From: JBKPNZ01 sp046732895
Lineage (GTDB): Bacteria > Actinomycetota > Thermoleophilia > Solirubrobacterales > 70-9
Direction of reading: 5' to 3'
Length of the DNA stretch: 33,550 nt
Assembly: GCA_046732895.1 (NCBI GenBank)
Contig: JBKPNZ010000071.1
Location: 1 to 33,550 of the forward strand
Made by a program: the position numbers and the translations under genes. This document shows, in pieces, positions 15,224-22,362 of the stretch. The stretch's first letter is position 1, and each line of letters opens with the position of its first letter. A model generated the notes under the pieces. That model had not been told where the DNA came from, made no database searches, and saw only the letters and a list, made by a program, of their open reading frames with translations.

Positions 15224-16189
15224 GTGCCCGAGGAAATCCTCAACCGCCCCTGCGGCGGCCGCTACGGCAACGTCGTCGAGGCCGTCGGCCACACACCGCT
15301 GGTCGAGCTCCCGCGGCTCTCGCCGAAGGCGGGGGTGCGGATCTTCGCCAAGCTCGAGGGCCGCAACCCGACCGGCTCGGTCAAGGACCGCGTCGCGAAG
15401 GCGATGATCGAGGCCGCCGAGGCCGAGGGCGCCATCGCTCCCGGGCAGACCATCCTCGAGCCGACCTCGGGGAACACCGGCATCTCGCTCGCCATGATCT
15501 GCCGCCGCAAGGGCTACCCGCTCAAGGTCGTGATGCCGGACAACGTCACGGAGGAGCGCACCCAGCTGCTGCGGATGTACGGGTCCGACATCGTCTACTC
15601 GGAGGGCGCGAAGGGCTCGAACGGCGCCGTTGAGCTTGCGCTCGAGATGGCGAGCGCCGACGCCTCGTACTACATGCCCTACCAGTATGGGAACCCGAAC
15701 AACCCGGGCGCCCACTACAACGGCACGGCACCCGAGATCCTGGAGGAGCTCGACTCCGTGGCCGCCTTCGTCGCCGGCCTCGGCACCGGCGGCACCCTGA
15801 TGGGCGTCGGCCGGAGGCTGAAGGAGCACGATCCCGAGACGAAGCTGGTCGCCGCGGAGCCGATGCAGGGGGAGCTCGTCCAGGGCTTGCGCTCGCTCGA
15901 CGACGGCTTCATCCCGCCGATCATCGATCTCTCCCTGCTCGACCGCAAGATCATGGTCTCGAACCGCGACGCGATCGTCTGGACCCAGCGCCTGCTGCAC
16001 GACGAGGGCATGTTCGCCGGCGTTTCCTCCGGCGCCGTCGCCGCGATCGCGGTGCGCATCGCCGGTGAGCTCGACGAGGGCAACGTCGTCTTCCTCGTTC
16101 CGGACGACGGCTGGAAGTACCTCTCCTCCGGGGTCTACACGACTCCGGTGGAGGAGCTGGAGGGCATCGACTCGACCGTTTGGTGGTAG
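15224..16189 (+). CDS. cysM: PLP-dependent cysteine synthase, CysM (O-phosphoserine/CysO-dependent) type
   Basis: The enzyme makes L-cysteine by beta-replacement on an activated serine. The 321-residue protein has the PLP lysine in NPTGSVKDR (about K54), the substrate loop TSGNTG (81-86), the phosphate-binding GTGGT (187-191) and the MPYQYGNPNNPGAHY segment. Its closest recalled pattern is M. tuberculosis CysM: EGRNPTGSVKDR, YQYGNP, GLRSLDDGF and DDGWKYLSSGVY all have direct counterparts there. The Arg in GLRSLDDGF (about 223) aligns, by recollection, with the Arg that gives the mycobacterial enzyme its O-phosphoserine preference. That enzyme uses CysO-thiocarboxylate as sulfur donor, and a CysO-like gene lies at 9692. 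The GTG start at 15224 is the best choice before the conserved core; GTG 15197 is an alternative. Confidence 0.9.
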   Translation: MPEEILNRPCGGRYGNVVEAVGHTPLVELPRLSPKAGVRIFAKLEGRNPTGSVKDRVAKAMIEAAEAEGAIAPGQTILEPTSGNTGISLAMICRRKGYPLKVVMPDNVTEERTQLLRMYGSDIVYSEGAKGSNGAVELALEMASADASYYMPYQYGNPNNPGAHYNGTAPEILEELDSVAAFVAGLGTGGTLMGVGRRLKEHDPETKLVAAEPMQGELVQGLRSLDDGFIPPIIDLSLLDRKIMVSNRDAIVWTQRLLHDEGMFAGVSSGAVAAIAVRIAGELDEGNVVFLVPDDGWKYLSSGVYTTPVEELEGIDSTVWW

Positions 16190-16986
16190 ATCGCGAGGCG
16201 CTCGGCCAGGCGGCGGAGCGCGTCCGCGAGCTGGCGGGCTCGTACGAACCGCCCAGCTTCGACCATGTGAGCGATCCGGACCCGGCGCTCTTCCTCTGCG
16301 CCGTCGATCACAAGACGGGCTATCGCGGCCGCCACCTCGTCGGTGGCGAGGGGCCGTTCGATGGCAGCGCCCTGATGTGGGCAGTTGGACTGCGCGCGAA
16401 TCAGCGCGAGCGCGGCCTGCTGCGCGCCGATCGGCTGCTCGACGTCACCGGGGAGGAGGTGGGGGAGTGGTTTCGGATCGGCGGGGAGACGGTCGCGGAT
16501 CCCGAGCGGCGCGCGGAGCTCTGGCGCGACCTGGCTGCCGGAATGCTGAAGCGCTACAAGGGGAGCGCTGCCGTCCTGATCGACCGAGCCGATCGCCGTC
16601 TGGCCGGCGACGGCGGGCTCCTGGGCCGACTCGCGGCGTTCGAGGCCTACTCGGATCCGCTCGGGAAGAAGAGCTTCCTGCTCGCGAAGATCTGCGAGCG
16701 ACGCGGTTGGCTCGAGGTGCGCGATCCCGAGCACTGGGAGGTCTGCGCCGACAACGTCCTCATGCGACTTGCGCTGCGCTCGGGCCTGGTGGAGCCGGGT
16801 CCGCTGGAGCAGGTCAGACCCGCCACGCGCGAGACCATGAAGGCGCTTGCCGACGCGGCGGGCATCGCGATTCCGGTCCTCGACGACCTCTTGTGGGAGC
16901 TTGGCCGCGACGACCCGGATCTGCTCGGGCGCGACGCCGGCCACCTGCGGGAGCCCGAGCGGGACCCCACCTCGGCCTGGTACTGA
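16183..16986 (+). CDS. Unassigned protein coupled to cysM; weak resemblance to queuosine-salvage glycosylases
   Basis: The frame starts (GTG 16183, or TTG 16180) inside the last codons of the cysM-type gene, so the two are cotranscribed and probably translationally coupled. The protein has about 267 residues, no signal or membrane segments, and is mostly helical. I do not recognise it securely. The order of features (a helix with LLDVTGEEVGEWF, then LAAGMLKRYKGSAAVLI, LLGRLAAFEAYSD, KKSFLLAKICERRGWL, ADNVLMRLAL and LDDLLWELGR) resembles that of Qng1/DUF2419 queuosine-nucleotide N-glycosylases, in which the equivalents are EKFGG, FPSYRD, FYKRAQIL and ADYRLPQVL. That parallel is pattern-level only. 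A cytosolic role connected with cysteine or nucleoside metabolism is possible; the coding nature is well supported. Confidence 0.6.
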   Translation: MVDREALGQAAERVRELAGSYEPPSFDHVSDPDPALFLCAVDHKTGYRGRHLVGGEGPFDGSALMWAVGLRANQRERGLLRADRLLDVTGEEVGEWFRIGGETVADPERRAELWRDLAAGMLKRYKGSAAVLIDRADRRLAGDGGLLGRLAAFEAYSDPLGKKSFLLAKICERRGWLEVRDPEHWEVCADNVLMRLALRSGLVEPGPLEQVRPATRETMKALADAAGIAIPVLDDLLWELGRDDPDLLGRDAGHLREPERDPTSAWY

Positions 16987-16989
16987 TGG

Positions 16990-17010
16990 TTAAGGGGTCA
17001 GACCTCTTAA
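16990..17010. repeat. GGGTCAGACC palindrome, copy 1
   Basis: An imperfect 21-base palindrome with TTAAG/CTTAA ends around GGGGTCAGACCT. It lies just after the stop of the gene ending at 16986. The same core recurs at 17026 and, inverted, at 17247. From memory, GGGGTCAGACCCC-type palindromes occur as REP-like elements associated with RAYT (IS200-like) transposases in other bacteria; no such transposase is in this window. Confidence 0.65.
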
Positions 17011-17025
17011 CAATGACGCTTCTGG

Positions 17026-17044
17026 AAGGGGTCAGACCCCCTTA
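17026..17044. repeat. GGGTCAGACC palindrome, copy 2
   Basis: AAGGGGTC and GACCCCCTT flank a central A. It is 15 bases from copy 1 and in the same orientation of the core (GGGGTCAGACC), forming a close pair, and ends 12 bases before the start of the small gene at 17057. Confidence 0.65.
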
Positions 17045-17056
17045 GAATTTCAAGCC

Positions 17057-17251
17057 ATGTGCGTGCAGTGCATGATCGCCGCGATGTCGAGCAGCACCGT
17101 GGCAACGGGCACCAGGGCCTGGCTGGCCCGGCACCACTTCGCCTGGCTCACGCCGGTGCGGATGAAGCGGATCACGATCGCGCTGATCGCCCTCGGCCTC
17201 GTCGCTTCCACCCTCTTCGCGTCGGGCTCCGGCGGCGCCGCTCAAACCTAG
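17057..17251 (+). CDS. Small Cys-containing single-span membrane protein
   Basis: A 64-residue protein, MCVQCMIAAM at the start, then a short helical stretch (TGTRAWLARHHFAWLTP) and one hydrophobic segment (about 38-56, ITIALIALGLVASTLFASG). The CxxC at the N-terminus followed by a basic linker and a single membrane span makes a plausible small membrane protein, and I recall similar small CxxC-starting proteins in this group of actinobacteria, but no function is known to me. It lies between copies 2 and 3 of the GGGTCAGACC palindromes, and its stop codon lies inside copy 3. No strong ribosome binding site is visible, so the call is tentative. Confidence 0.5.
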   Translation: MCVQCMIAAMSSSTVATGTRAWLARHHFAWLTPVRMKRITIALIALGLVASTLFASGSGGAAQT

Positions 17252-17271
17252 AGGGGTCTGACGCCTTTAGG
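17247..17271. repeat. GGGTCAGACC palindrome, copy 3 (inverted)
   Basis: CCTAGAGG and CCTTTAGG ends surround GGTCTGACG. The minus strand reads GCGTCAGACCCC, so this copy is inverted relative to copies 1 and 2. It overlaps the stop codons of both the small gene (plus) and zur (minus), where it may also serve as a bidirectional transcription end. Confidence 0.6.
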
Positions 17272-17716
17272 TTGTCGTTGCGCTTTGGCGGCAGTCTGAG
17301 CACAGTCCGGTCACCTCGAGGCGGTGACCGGTGACCGCGAAGCCCTCCTTGCGCGCGCGGCGGGCGATCCAGTCCTCGGCGGGGCAGCCGTGCAGCTCGA
17401 TCACTCGGTGGCATCGCTCACAGACGAGGTGGTGGTGGTGGGCGTCGCTGCAGAGGCGATAACAGGTCTCGCTCGTGCCATGGGGGAGGGCGTCGACGAC
17501 CCCGGCCTCGCTCATCACGCCCAGTGCCCGGTAAACCGTGGCGAGCCCGATCGATTCGCCCTTCTCGGCGAGGCGCTTGTGCACGACCTGGGCGGTTGCG
17601 TCATCTGCCTCCCGGGAGAGCTCATCGAGGACGAGCAGGCGATTCTTACTCGGGGCAATCCCAGCGCTCGTCAGACGGGCGGCCAATGCTTCCCGGCTCT
17701 CGGCGCTCCGCTTCAT
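17267..17716 (-). CDS. zur: Fur-family metalloregulator, probably Zur
   Basis: A 149-residue Fur-type repressor: winged helix in the N-terminal half with recognition region LATVYRALGVMSEAGVV (58-74), the histidine cluster DAHHHHLVCERC (91-102) that contributes metal ligands, and two CxxC pairs (C99/C102 and C139/C142) forming the structural zinc site. Fur, Zur and PerR cannot be separated by motif alone; the divergent znuA-znuC-znuB operon 22 bases away and the Zur-box-like palindrome at its start make Zur the best choice. When zinc is ample it would bind that box and shut off zinc uptake. Its stop overlaps a GGGTCAGACC palindrome. Confidence 0.88.
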   Translation of the reverse strand: MKRSAESREALAARLTSAGIAPSKNRLLVLDELSREADDATAQVVHKRLAEKGESIGLATVYRALGVMSEAGVVDALPHGTSETCYRLCSDAHHHHLVCERCHRVIELHGCPAEDWIARRARKEGFAVTGHRLEVTGLCSDCRQSATTT

Positions 17717-17723
17717 CGCTCGG

Positions 17724-17729
17724 TAGATT
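17724..17729 (+). promoter_or_regulatory. Putative -10 element of znuA
   Basis: TAGATT fits TANNNT and ends nine bases before the GTG of znuA, predicting a start of transcription at or within two or three bases of that codon, so a leaderless message. The neighbouring zur start is at 17716, so the two promoters overlap. Confidence 0.4.
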
Positions 17730-17738
17730 ACCGATCAC

Positions 17739-18608
17739 GTGAGAACGAGAATCATTCTCATCTCAGCCTTGGCGACCATGGCCCTGGTCGCGGTGATCGC
17801 CCTCACGGGGGGATCGAGCGACGATGACACTGCGACCGGAACCGTCAACGACGTTGTGGCGGCCTTCTACCCGGTCGCGTTCGCGGCGCAGGAGGTAGGC
17901 GGGCCGACAGTGCATGTCGAGAATCTCACTCCCCCCGGGGTCGAGCCACACGACCTGGAGGCGACGCCGGAGGACGTGACCGAGCTCGAGTCGGCCGACG
18001 TGGATCTGCTGATGGGACATGACTTCCAGCCGGCCCTGGAGCAGGCTGCCGACCAAGGCGGGTCCGCGGTGGTGGATCTGCTGGACACGCCCGGGCTCGA
18101 CCTGCGCCCAGACGACCCGCACGTCTGGCTCGACCCCATTCGCTACGAGCTCCTGGTTCGGCGGATCGCCGAGGCTCTGGGCGACCCAGCGGCGGCCCGG
18201 CCGATGATCGAGCGCCTGAACGCGCTCGACGCCGCCTACAAGCGGGGACTCGCCGACTGCCGCCGCAGCGAGATCGTCACGAGCCACGAGGCGTTCGGCT
18301 ACCTGGCTGAGCGCTACGGGTTGCGGCAGGTCGCCATCACCGGACTCTCGCCCGAGGCCGAGCCCAGTCCCGCCCACCTGGCGGACGTGATCGACCGAGT
18401 GCGCTCCAGCGGAGCGACGACGGTATTCGGCGAAACGCTGCTCTCGCCGAAGCTGGCCGACACCGTCGCTCGCGAGACCGGGGCGCGCACCGCTGTGCTG
18501 AACCCGATCGAGGGCCTCACGCCGGCGGAGGCGAGCCGGGGCGAGGACTACTTCTCGCTGATGCGCGAGAACCTTGCCGCGCTGCGTAAGGGTCTTGGAT
18601 GCCGGTAG
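17739..18608 (+). CDS. znuA: Zinc ABC transporter substrate-binding protein (ZnuA/cluster A-I)
   Basis: The extracytoplasmic zinc receptor, about 289 residues. Metal ligands typical of ZnuA are visible: His71 in GVEPHDLEA, His128 in DPHVWLDP, His183 in TSHEAFGYL, and an acidic residue in FGETLLSPK (about E232). The His-rich loop of Gram-negative ZnuA is absent. An N-terminal hydrophobic segment (about 5-24) ends in ALTGGSSDDD, where related proteins have a lipobox Cys; here the Cys position is Gly, so the protein may be membrane-anchored by its uncleaved segment or released, not lipidated. The GTG at 17739 overlaps the Zur-box-like palindrome; an ATG at 17778 is an alternative start but would cut the signal segment. 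It overlaps the ATPase gene by ten bases. Confidence 0.9.
   Translation: MRTRIILISALATMALVAVIALTGGSSDDDTATGTVNDVVAAFYPVAFAAQEVGGPTVHVENLTPPGVEPHDLEATPEDVTELESADVDLLMGHDFQPALEQAADQGGSAVVDLLDTPGLDLRPDDPHVWLDPIRYELLVRRIAEALGDPAAARPMIERLNALDAAYKRGLADCRRSEIVTSHEAFGYLAERYGLRQVAITGLSPEAEPSPAHLADVIDRVRSSGATTVFGETLLSPKLADTVARETGARTAVLNPIEGLTPAEASRGEDYFSLMRENLAALRKGLGCR
17740..17765. promoter_or_regulatory. Zur-box-like palindrome at the start of znuA
   Basis: The core GAGAAT-C-ATTCTC (17747-17759) is perfectly symmetrical, and the flanks TGAGA (17740) and TCTCA (17761) extend the symmetry with one base offset. It matches the general TGAnAATnATTnTCA form of Fur/Zur operators. It lies over the first codons of znuA rather than upstream of them; with a leaderless start this places the repressor just downstream of the transcription start, a workable repression site. 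It is about 30 bases from the zur start, so autoregulation is possible. Confidence 0.75.
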
Positions 18609-19315
18609 TCAGCCTGCACGGCGTCTCGTTTGCCTATGAGGGCGGCGGCGAGGTCCTCAGCGACGTCGACCTGGCGGTGGAGCCCGGCGAGCTGGTCGCC
18701 GTGGCGGGACCAAACGGCGGCGGGAAGACGACGCTCGTTCGCCTCATCGTGGGCCTTGAGCGGCCGGGAACGGGAGAGGTGGCGGTGTTCGGCGAGCCGG
18801 TCAGGCCCGGGCGCGGCGATGCCCGCGTTGCGTACCTGCCTCAGCAAGCCGAGTCGGCCCTGAGTGCGCCGATCACGGTGCACGAGCTGGTCACGGTCGG
18901 GCGCGCGCCGATCCGAGGCGTTCTGCGCACTCTGGACCGCGCCGACAATGTCGCGATCCGCATGGCGATCGAGCATGTGGGTCTCACCGAGCTCGCCACG
19001 CGGCCCTTGACGACGCTCTCCGGCGGGCAGCGCCAGCGAGCATTTATCGCGAAGGCGCTGGCAGCGGACCCCGAGCTCCTGATCCTCGACGAGCCCTCGG
19101 CGGGGGTCGATGCCGACGCGCAGGAGGCTCTCGCCGCTCTGGTGGACCGGCTTCGGGCCGAGCTCGGGGTGACTGTTCTCTACGTCTCGCACGAGTTCGG
19201 CGCCCTCGAGCCCTTCGTGGAGCGACTGCTCATCGTCCGTGGGGGAATCGCCTTCGACGGGCCGCCCTCGTCCCTGCCCGCGCTGTGGCACGACCCATCC
19301 CATGAGCATTCTTGA
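18599..19315 (+). CDS. znuC: Zinc ABC transporter ATP-binding protein
   Basis: The ATPase subunit of the zinc importer, 238 residues: Walker A GPNGGGKTT (about 37-45), Q-loop YLPQQAE, signature LSGGQRQR, Walker B LLILDEPSAGVD and H-loop LYVSHEFGAL. The YLPQ segment and GVD after Walker B are typical of metal-uptake ATPases (ZnuC/MntB group). It begins within the last codons of the substrate-binding gene and ends within the first codons of the permease gene, so all three are translationally coupled. Manganese is the main alternative substrate, but the Fur-type neighbour and operator favour zinc. Confidence 0.93.
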   Translation: MPVVSLHGVSFAYEGGGEVLSDVDLAVEPGELVAVAGPNGGGKTTLVRLIVGLERPGTGEVAVFGEPVRPGRGDARVAYLPQQAESALSAPITVHELVTVGRAPIRGVLRTLDRADNVAIRMAIEHVGLTELATRPLTTLSGGQRQRAFIAKALAADPELLILDEPSAGVDADAQEALAALVDRLRAELGVTVLYVSHEFGALEPFVERLLIVRGGIAFDGPPSSLPALWHDPSHEHS

Positions 19316-20126
19316 CGCCGAGTTCATGCGGCTCGCCCTCACGGCGGGCGTGATCGTCGGCGCGCTTGCCCCGGCGGTCGGGTTCTTCCTGGTCCAGCGC
19401 CAGCTCAGCCTGATCGGGGACGGGATCGGTCACCTGGCGTTTGCCGGTGTCGCTCTTGGTTACCTGCTCGGCGTCGAGCCGGTGGCGACGGCCCTCGTGA
19501 CATCGGTCGGCGGGGCGGTGGGGATCGAGCGCCTGCGCAGCATGCGGAAGACCGCGGGGGACCAGGCGCTGGCGCTCTTCTTCTACGGCGGCATCGCCGC
19601 CGGTGTCGTCATGGTGTCGTCGGCCGGCGCGCTCAACGCAAATCTGTTCGCGTTCCTGTTCGGCTCGATTCTCACCGTCTCGCGCGGCGACGTCCTCCTG
19701 GTGGCGCTTCTCGGCCTCTTCGCGCTGGGGGTGATCGTGGTGCTCTATCGCGGACTCGTTGCCGTTGCCGTCGACGAAGACGCTGCGCGCGTGAGCGGGG
19801 TCCCCGTCACTGCGATCAACGTCTGCCTCGCCGCACTCGCCGGGGTCACGATCGCCATCTCGATGCGGGTGGTGGGGATCCTCCTGATCGCGGCGCTTAT
19901 GGCCCTGCCCGTGATGACCGCATCCCGGATCGCCCGGACCCTGCGCTCCGCGCTCCTGCTCTCGATGGCGATCGGCGTCGCCGTTGCCGTGGTGGGCCTT
20001 GTGGCCGCGTACTACCTCGACCTTGCGGCGGGCGGCACGATCGTCCTGGCGGCGGCGCTTCTGTTTGTGGCCCGGCTTGCGTGGGAGGCGGTGGTGGACC
20101 GGCGCCGGCGCGCCGCCCCGGCCTAG
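19302..20126 (+). CDS. znuB: Zinc ABC transporter permease (ABC-3 family)
   Basis: The membrane subunit, 274 residues with eight or nine hydrophobic segments. Family marks include FFLVQRQLSLIGDGIGHLAF near the N-terminus (FFLVQRQLSLIGDG then HLAFAGVALG), FLFGSILTVS in the middle and the coupling region MRVVGILLIAALMALPVMTA. I started it at the ATG at 19302, which overlaps the ATPase stop by 14 bases; the frame is open to 19239 but only as a shadow of znuC. Its stop shares a CTAG with the stop of the convergent minus-strand gene, so the two genes overlap by four bases tail to tail. Confidence 0.93.
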   Translation: MSILDAEFMRLALTAGVIVGALAPAVGFFLVQRQLSLIGDGIGHLAFAGVALGYLLGVEPVATALVTSVGGAVGIERLRSMRKTAGDQALALFFYGGIAAGVVMVSSAGALNANLFAFLFGSILTVSRGDVLLVALLGLFALGVIVVLYRGLVAVAVDEDAARVSGVPVTAINVCLAALAGVTIAISMRVVGILLIAALMALPVMTASRIARTLRSALLLSMAIGVAVAVVGLVAAYYLDLAAGGTIVLAAALLFVARLAWEAVVDRRRRAAPA

Positions 20127-20551
20127 ATCACCTGTTGCGACGGGTTATGAGCGAACCCGAAGAACCAGACGAACAGCGCGATGATCGCGATCACCAGGGA
20201 CCCGACCAGCATCGGCTCGAGCGGGCCGCGGGCGAATCGCGGCTCCTCTTCGTCGTCGTCCCACTCCTCAGCGGGGTCGGACGCCGCGCCGACGCGCAGA
20301 TACAGGCGGTTCACCCAGAAGAGGGCCCAAGCGAAGACGATCATCGCGGTGAGTGTCGTCGGCAGGACGAGCAGGAGATGCTCGCCGTTCGTGTCGGCTA
20401 CACGCGAGGTCAGATAGAGGGCGCCGACAGGGATCCCGATCCACAGGACGAGGCAGCCGACCGCCATCACTACGAGCAGGAAGGCGCCGGCAAGACGGTC
20501 GGCGGCGCGCCGAGGCGCGGGCTGCGGGATGGACGAGCTGGCCACGCTCAC
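20123..20551 (-). CDS. Small membrane protein in the MlaE operon
   Basis: A 142-residue protein with three hydrophobic segments (about 22-48, 62-82 and 113-132) and an acidic cytosolic or external stretch (EEWDDDEEEPRF) before the last one. I do not recognise the family. Its GTG start lies one base after the stop of the upstream MlaE-type permease, so it is translated from the same message. It could be an accessory subunit of the permease pair. Its own stop overlaps that of znuB on the other strand. Confidence 0.65.
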   Translation of the reverse strand: MSVASSSIPQPAPRRAADRLAGAFLLVVMAVGCLVLWIGIPVGALYLTSRVADTNGEHLLLVLPTTLTAMIVFAWALFWVNRLYLRVGAASDPAEEWDDDEEEPRFARGPLEPMLVGSLVIAIIALFVWFFGFAHNPSQQVI

Positions 20552-20552
20552 A

Positions 20553-21350
20553 TCATCCCCCGATCGGGGCCCTCGGGTTGGCGCCCCAGAACACGAGCGT
20601 GCCCATCATCCCGATGATGTGGACGAGGACGATGTTGAGGACCATCGACTTTGCGGTGGCGCGCCCAACACCGACGGGTCCACCCGATGCCGTGTAGCCG
20701 TAGTAGCAGCCGACGAGCACGATCGCCGTCGCCATGACCATGCCTTTGATCAGGCTGAAGACGAGGTCGGGTGGGTTCTGGAACTCCCAGAAGATCAGGA
20801 AGTACCCACCGGAGGAGACCTCGCCGATCTGCTGGACCACCGCCAGGTAGGACGCGAAGTACCCGACGCCGATGCCGGCGAGGTAGATGAAGGGGAGCGT
20901 GATCCAGGCGGCGAGCAGGCGCGTGGCGGCGAGGTAGGTCATGGGTGGGACGCCCATCACCTCCAGCGCGTCGATCTCGTCGGAGATGCGCATGGACCCG
21001 ATTTCGGCGACGATCCCGGTGCCGACCTTGGCGGCCATCATGTAGCCGAAGGCGTAGGGGATCACCTCGCGCAGGTCGCACCAGGCCGCGAATACGCCTG
21101 CGTTCGACGGCGCTCCCACGCTGCGGCTGAAGTAGGCGCCCTCGATCCCGCACTGGAGGCCGAGGATGAACGTGAGCCCCCAGATCACCAGGGCCGACCC
21201 GAGGATGAGGATGCCGGCCTGGCGCAGCGATTCCCCGAAGAAGCGGAAGACCCGCCCCGAGTAGACCAACCCCGCGACGCGGGCGCAGAAGCGCCCGATG
21301 TCGCCCAGGGACCCGAGCCAGTCTCGGGGGACTGCGAGCCAACCGGGCAT
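20553..21350 (-). CDS. MlaE/YrbE-family permease (second of the pair)
   Basis: A 265-residue membrane protein of the MlaE family, the permease component of MCE lipid transporters (YrbE4B-like position). It has an N-terminal amphipathic stretch, about five membrane segments, and the family signature AAKVGTGIVAEIGSMRISDEIDALEVMGV (recognisable as GTGIVAEIGSMRISDEIDAL), followed by the ASGGPVGVGRAT motif near the C-terminus. In actinobacteria two YrbE proteins form the permease pair, and the companion is encoded upstream at 21544. No MCE/MlaD protein and no MlaF-type ATPase is encoded nearby. The ATG has no strong ribosome binding site and lies 193 bases after the companion gene, across a large hairpin. 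Confidence 0.9.
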   Translation of the reverse strand: MPGWLAVPRDWLGSLGDIGRFCARVAGLVYSGRVFRFFGESLRQAGILILGSALVIWGLTFILGLQCGIEGAYFSRSVGAPSNAGVFAAWCDLREVIPYAFGYMMAAKVGTGIVAEIGSMRISDEIDALEVMGVPPMTYLAATRLLAAWITLPFIYLAGIGVGYFASYLAVVQQIGEVSSGGYFLIFWEFQNPPDLVFSLIKGMVMATAIVLVGCYYGYTASGGPVGVGRATAKSMVLNIVLVHIIGMMGTLVFWGANPRAPIGG

Positions 21351-21423
21351 CAGTGCGGGGCCGCCTCGTGGGTCGAGGGCGGGGTGGGAATGGCACTAAG
21401 GGAGAGGGTCCGGGAGACCGCGC

Positions 21424-21478
21424 CGCACCGATGGTCGAGAAAACGCGGCAATGACGCGTTAACGCGACCATCGGTGCG
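21424..21478. promoter_or_regulatory. Large nested stem-loop between the two MlaE genes
   Basis: An outer perfect 14-bp stem (21424-21437 with 21465-21478, core GCACCGATGGTCG) encloses an inner perfect 6-bp stem (AACGCG 21442-21447 with CGCGTT 21455-21460) with a 7-base loop. It lies in the 193-base gap between the two permease genes, which holds no gene. There is no T-tract, so an mRNA processing or stability element is as likely as a terminator; a binding site for a protein is also possible. Confidence 0.6.
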
Positions 21479-21543
21479 CGACGACGGCGCCAGCGCCGAT
21501 CCCGTTCCCCTCAGTGACGTCGTTGTTCGCGCCACCGCGAGCA

Positions 21544-22350
21544 TCATTTAATGACCGAGATCTCGGGATGGGTGGCCAGGAGCGTCTGAGTGAAGACGTA
21601 GTTGAAGGCAAAGACCGCCAGCAGTGCCGTGACCACCGCCTCGTTGACCGCCCGCCCGACGCCCTCGGGGCCGCCGGAGGCGTTCATCCCCTTGTAACAG
21701 CAGACGATTGCGACGATCGCCCCGAACATCGTGCACTTGAGCAGCGAGGCCCACAGATCGGTGACCGAGGCGTTGTTGAAGAGCGTGGCGAAGAAGCCGC
21801 CGAGCGCCTGGCCATAGGCGAACTCGGCGAAGATGCCGCCGGAGATCCCGAAGAGGATCGCGTAGACGTCGAGCAATCCCGTGATCAGCATGAGGGCGAG
21901 GAAGCGGGGGACGACGAGGTTCTTGATCGGGTCGACGCCGAGCACCTGCAGCGCGTCGAGCTCCTCGCGGATCTTGCGCGCGCCGAGGTCGGCGGTGATC
22001 GCGGTACCCGCCACGCCCGCGACGATGATCGCCGTCACGAACGGGGCGAACTCCCGGACCGAGGCAAGGACGAAGAAGCCGCCCAACCTGTCAAGGGCTC
22101 CGAACAGCGAGAGGAAGTTGGCCGCCTGCAGGCCGGGGGCGCCGAAGCTCACGGCGACCATCGAGACCGCCATCGGAAACCAGCAGAGCTGGAGCGCGAA
22201 CAGGAACTGCGATACGAACTCGCCGCCGTAGGGATAGGGAGGGCGGATGATCCCGAGGATCGTCTTCCCCATCAGGATGATCATGTTCCCCACCTGCTCG
22301 AACATCGACTTGGCGGGAAGGAACGCCCTGTCGGCGACGGCTCTGACCAT
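21544..22350 (-). CDS. MlaE/YrbE-family permease (first of the pair)
   Basis: A 268-residue MlaE-family membrane protein (YrbE4A-like position). Family signatures are GTAITADLGARKIREELDAL (about residue 134 on), followed by VLGVDPIKNLVVPRFLAL, and the C-terminal NASGGPEGVGRAVNEAVV. Five membrane segments are visible. The protein pairs with the one encoded at 20553. It begins 12 bases after the stop of the GntR gene, so the regulator is part of the same transcript. Actinobacterial YrbE pairs import or export lipids together with MCE proteins and an Mkl/MlaF ATPase, none of which is present in this window. Confidence 0.9.
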   Translation of the reverse strand: MVRAVADRAFLPAKSMFEQVGNMIILMGKTILGIIRPPYPYGGEFVSQFLFALQLCWFPMAVSMVAVSFGAPGLQAANFLSLFGALDRLGGFFVLASVREFAPFVTAIIVAGVAGTAITADLGARKIREELDALQVLGVDPIKNLVVPRFLALMLITGLLDVYAILFGISGGIFAEFAYGQALGGFFATLFNNASVTDLWASLLKCTMFGAIVAIVCCYKGMNASGGPEGVGRAVNEAVVTALLAVFAFNYVFTQTLLATHPEISVIK

Positions 22351-22362
22351 CTCTCAGCGCAC

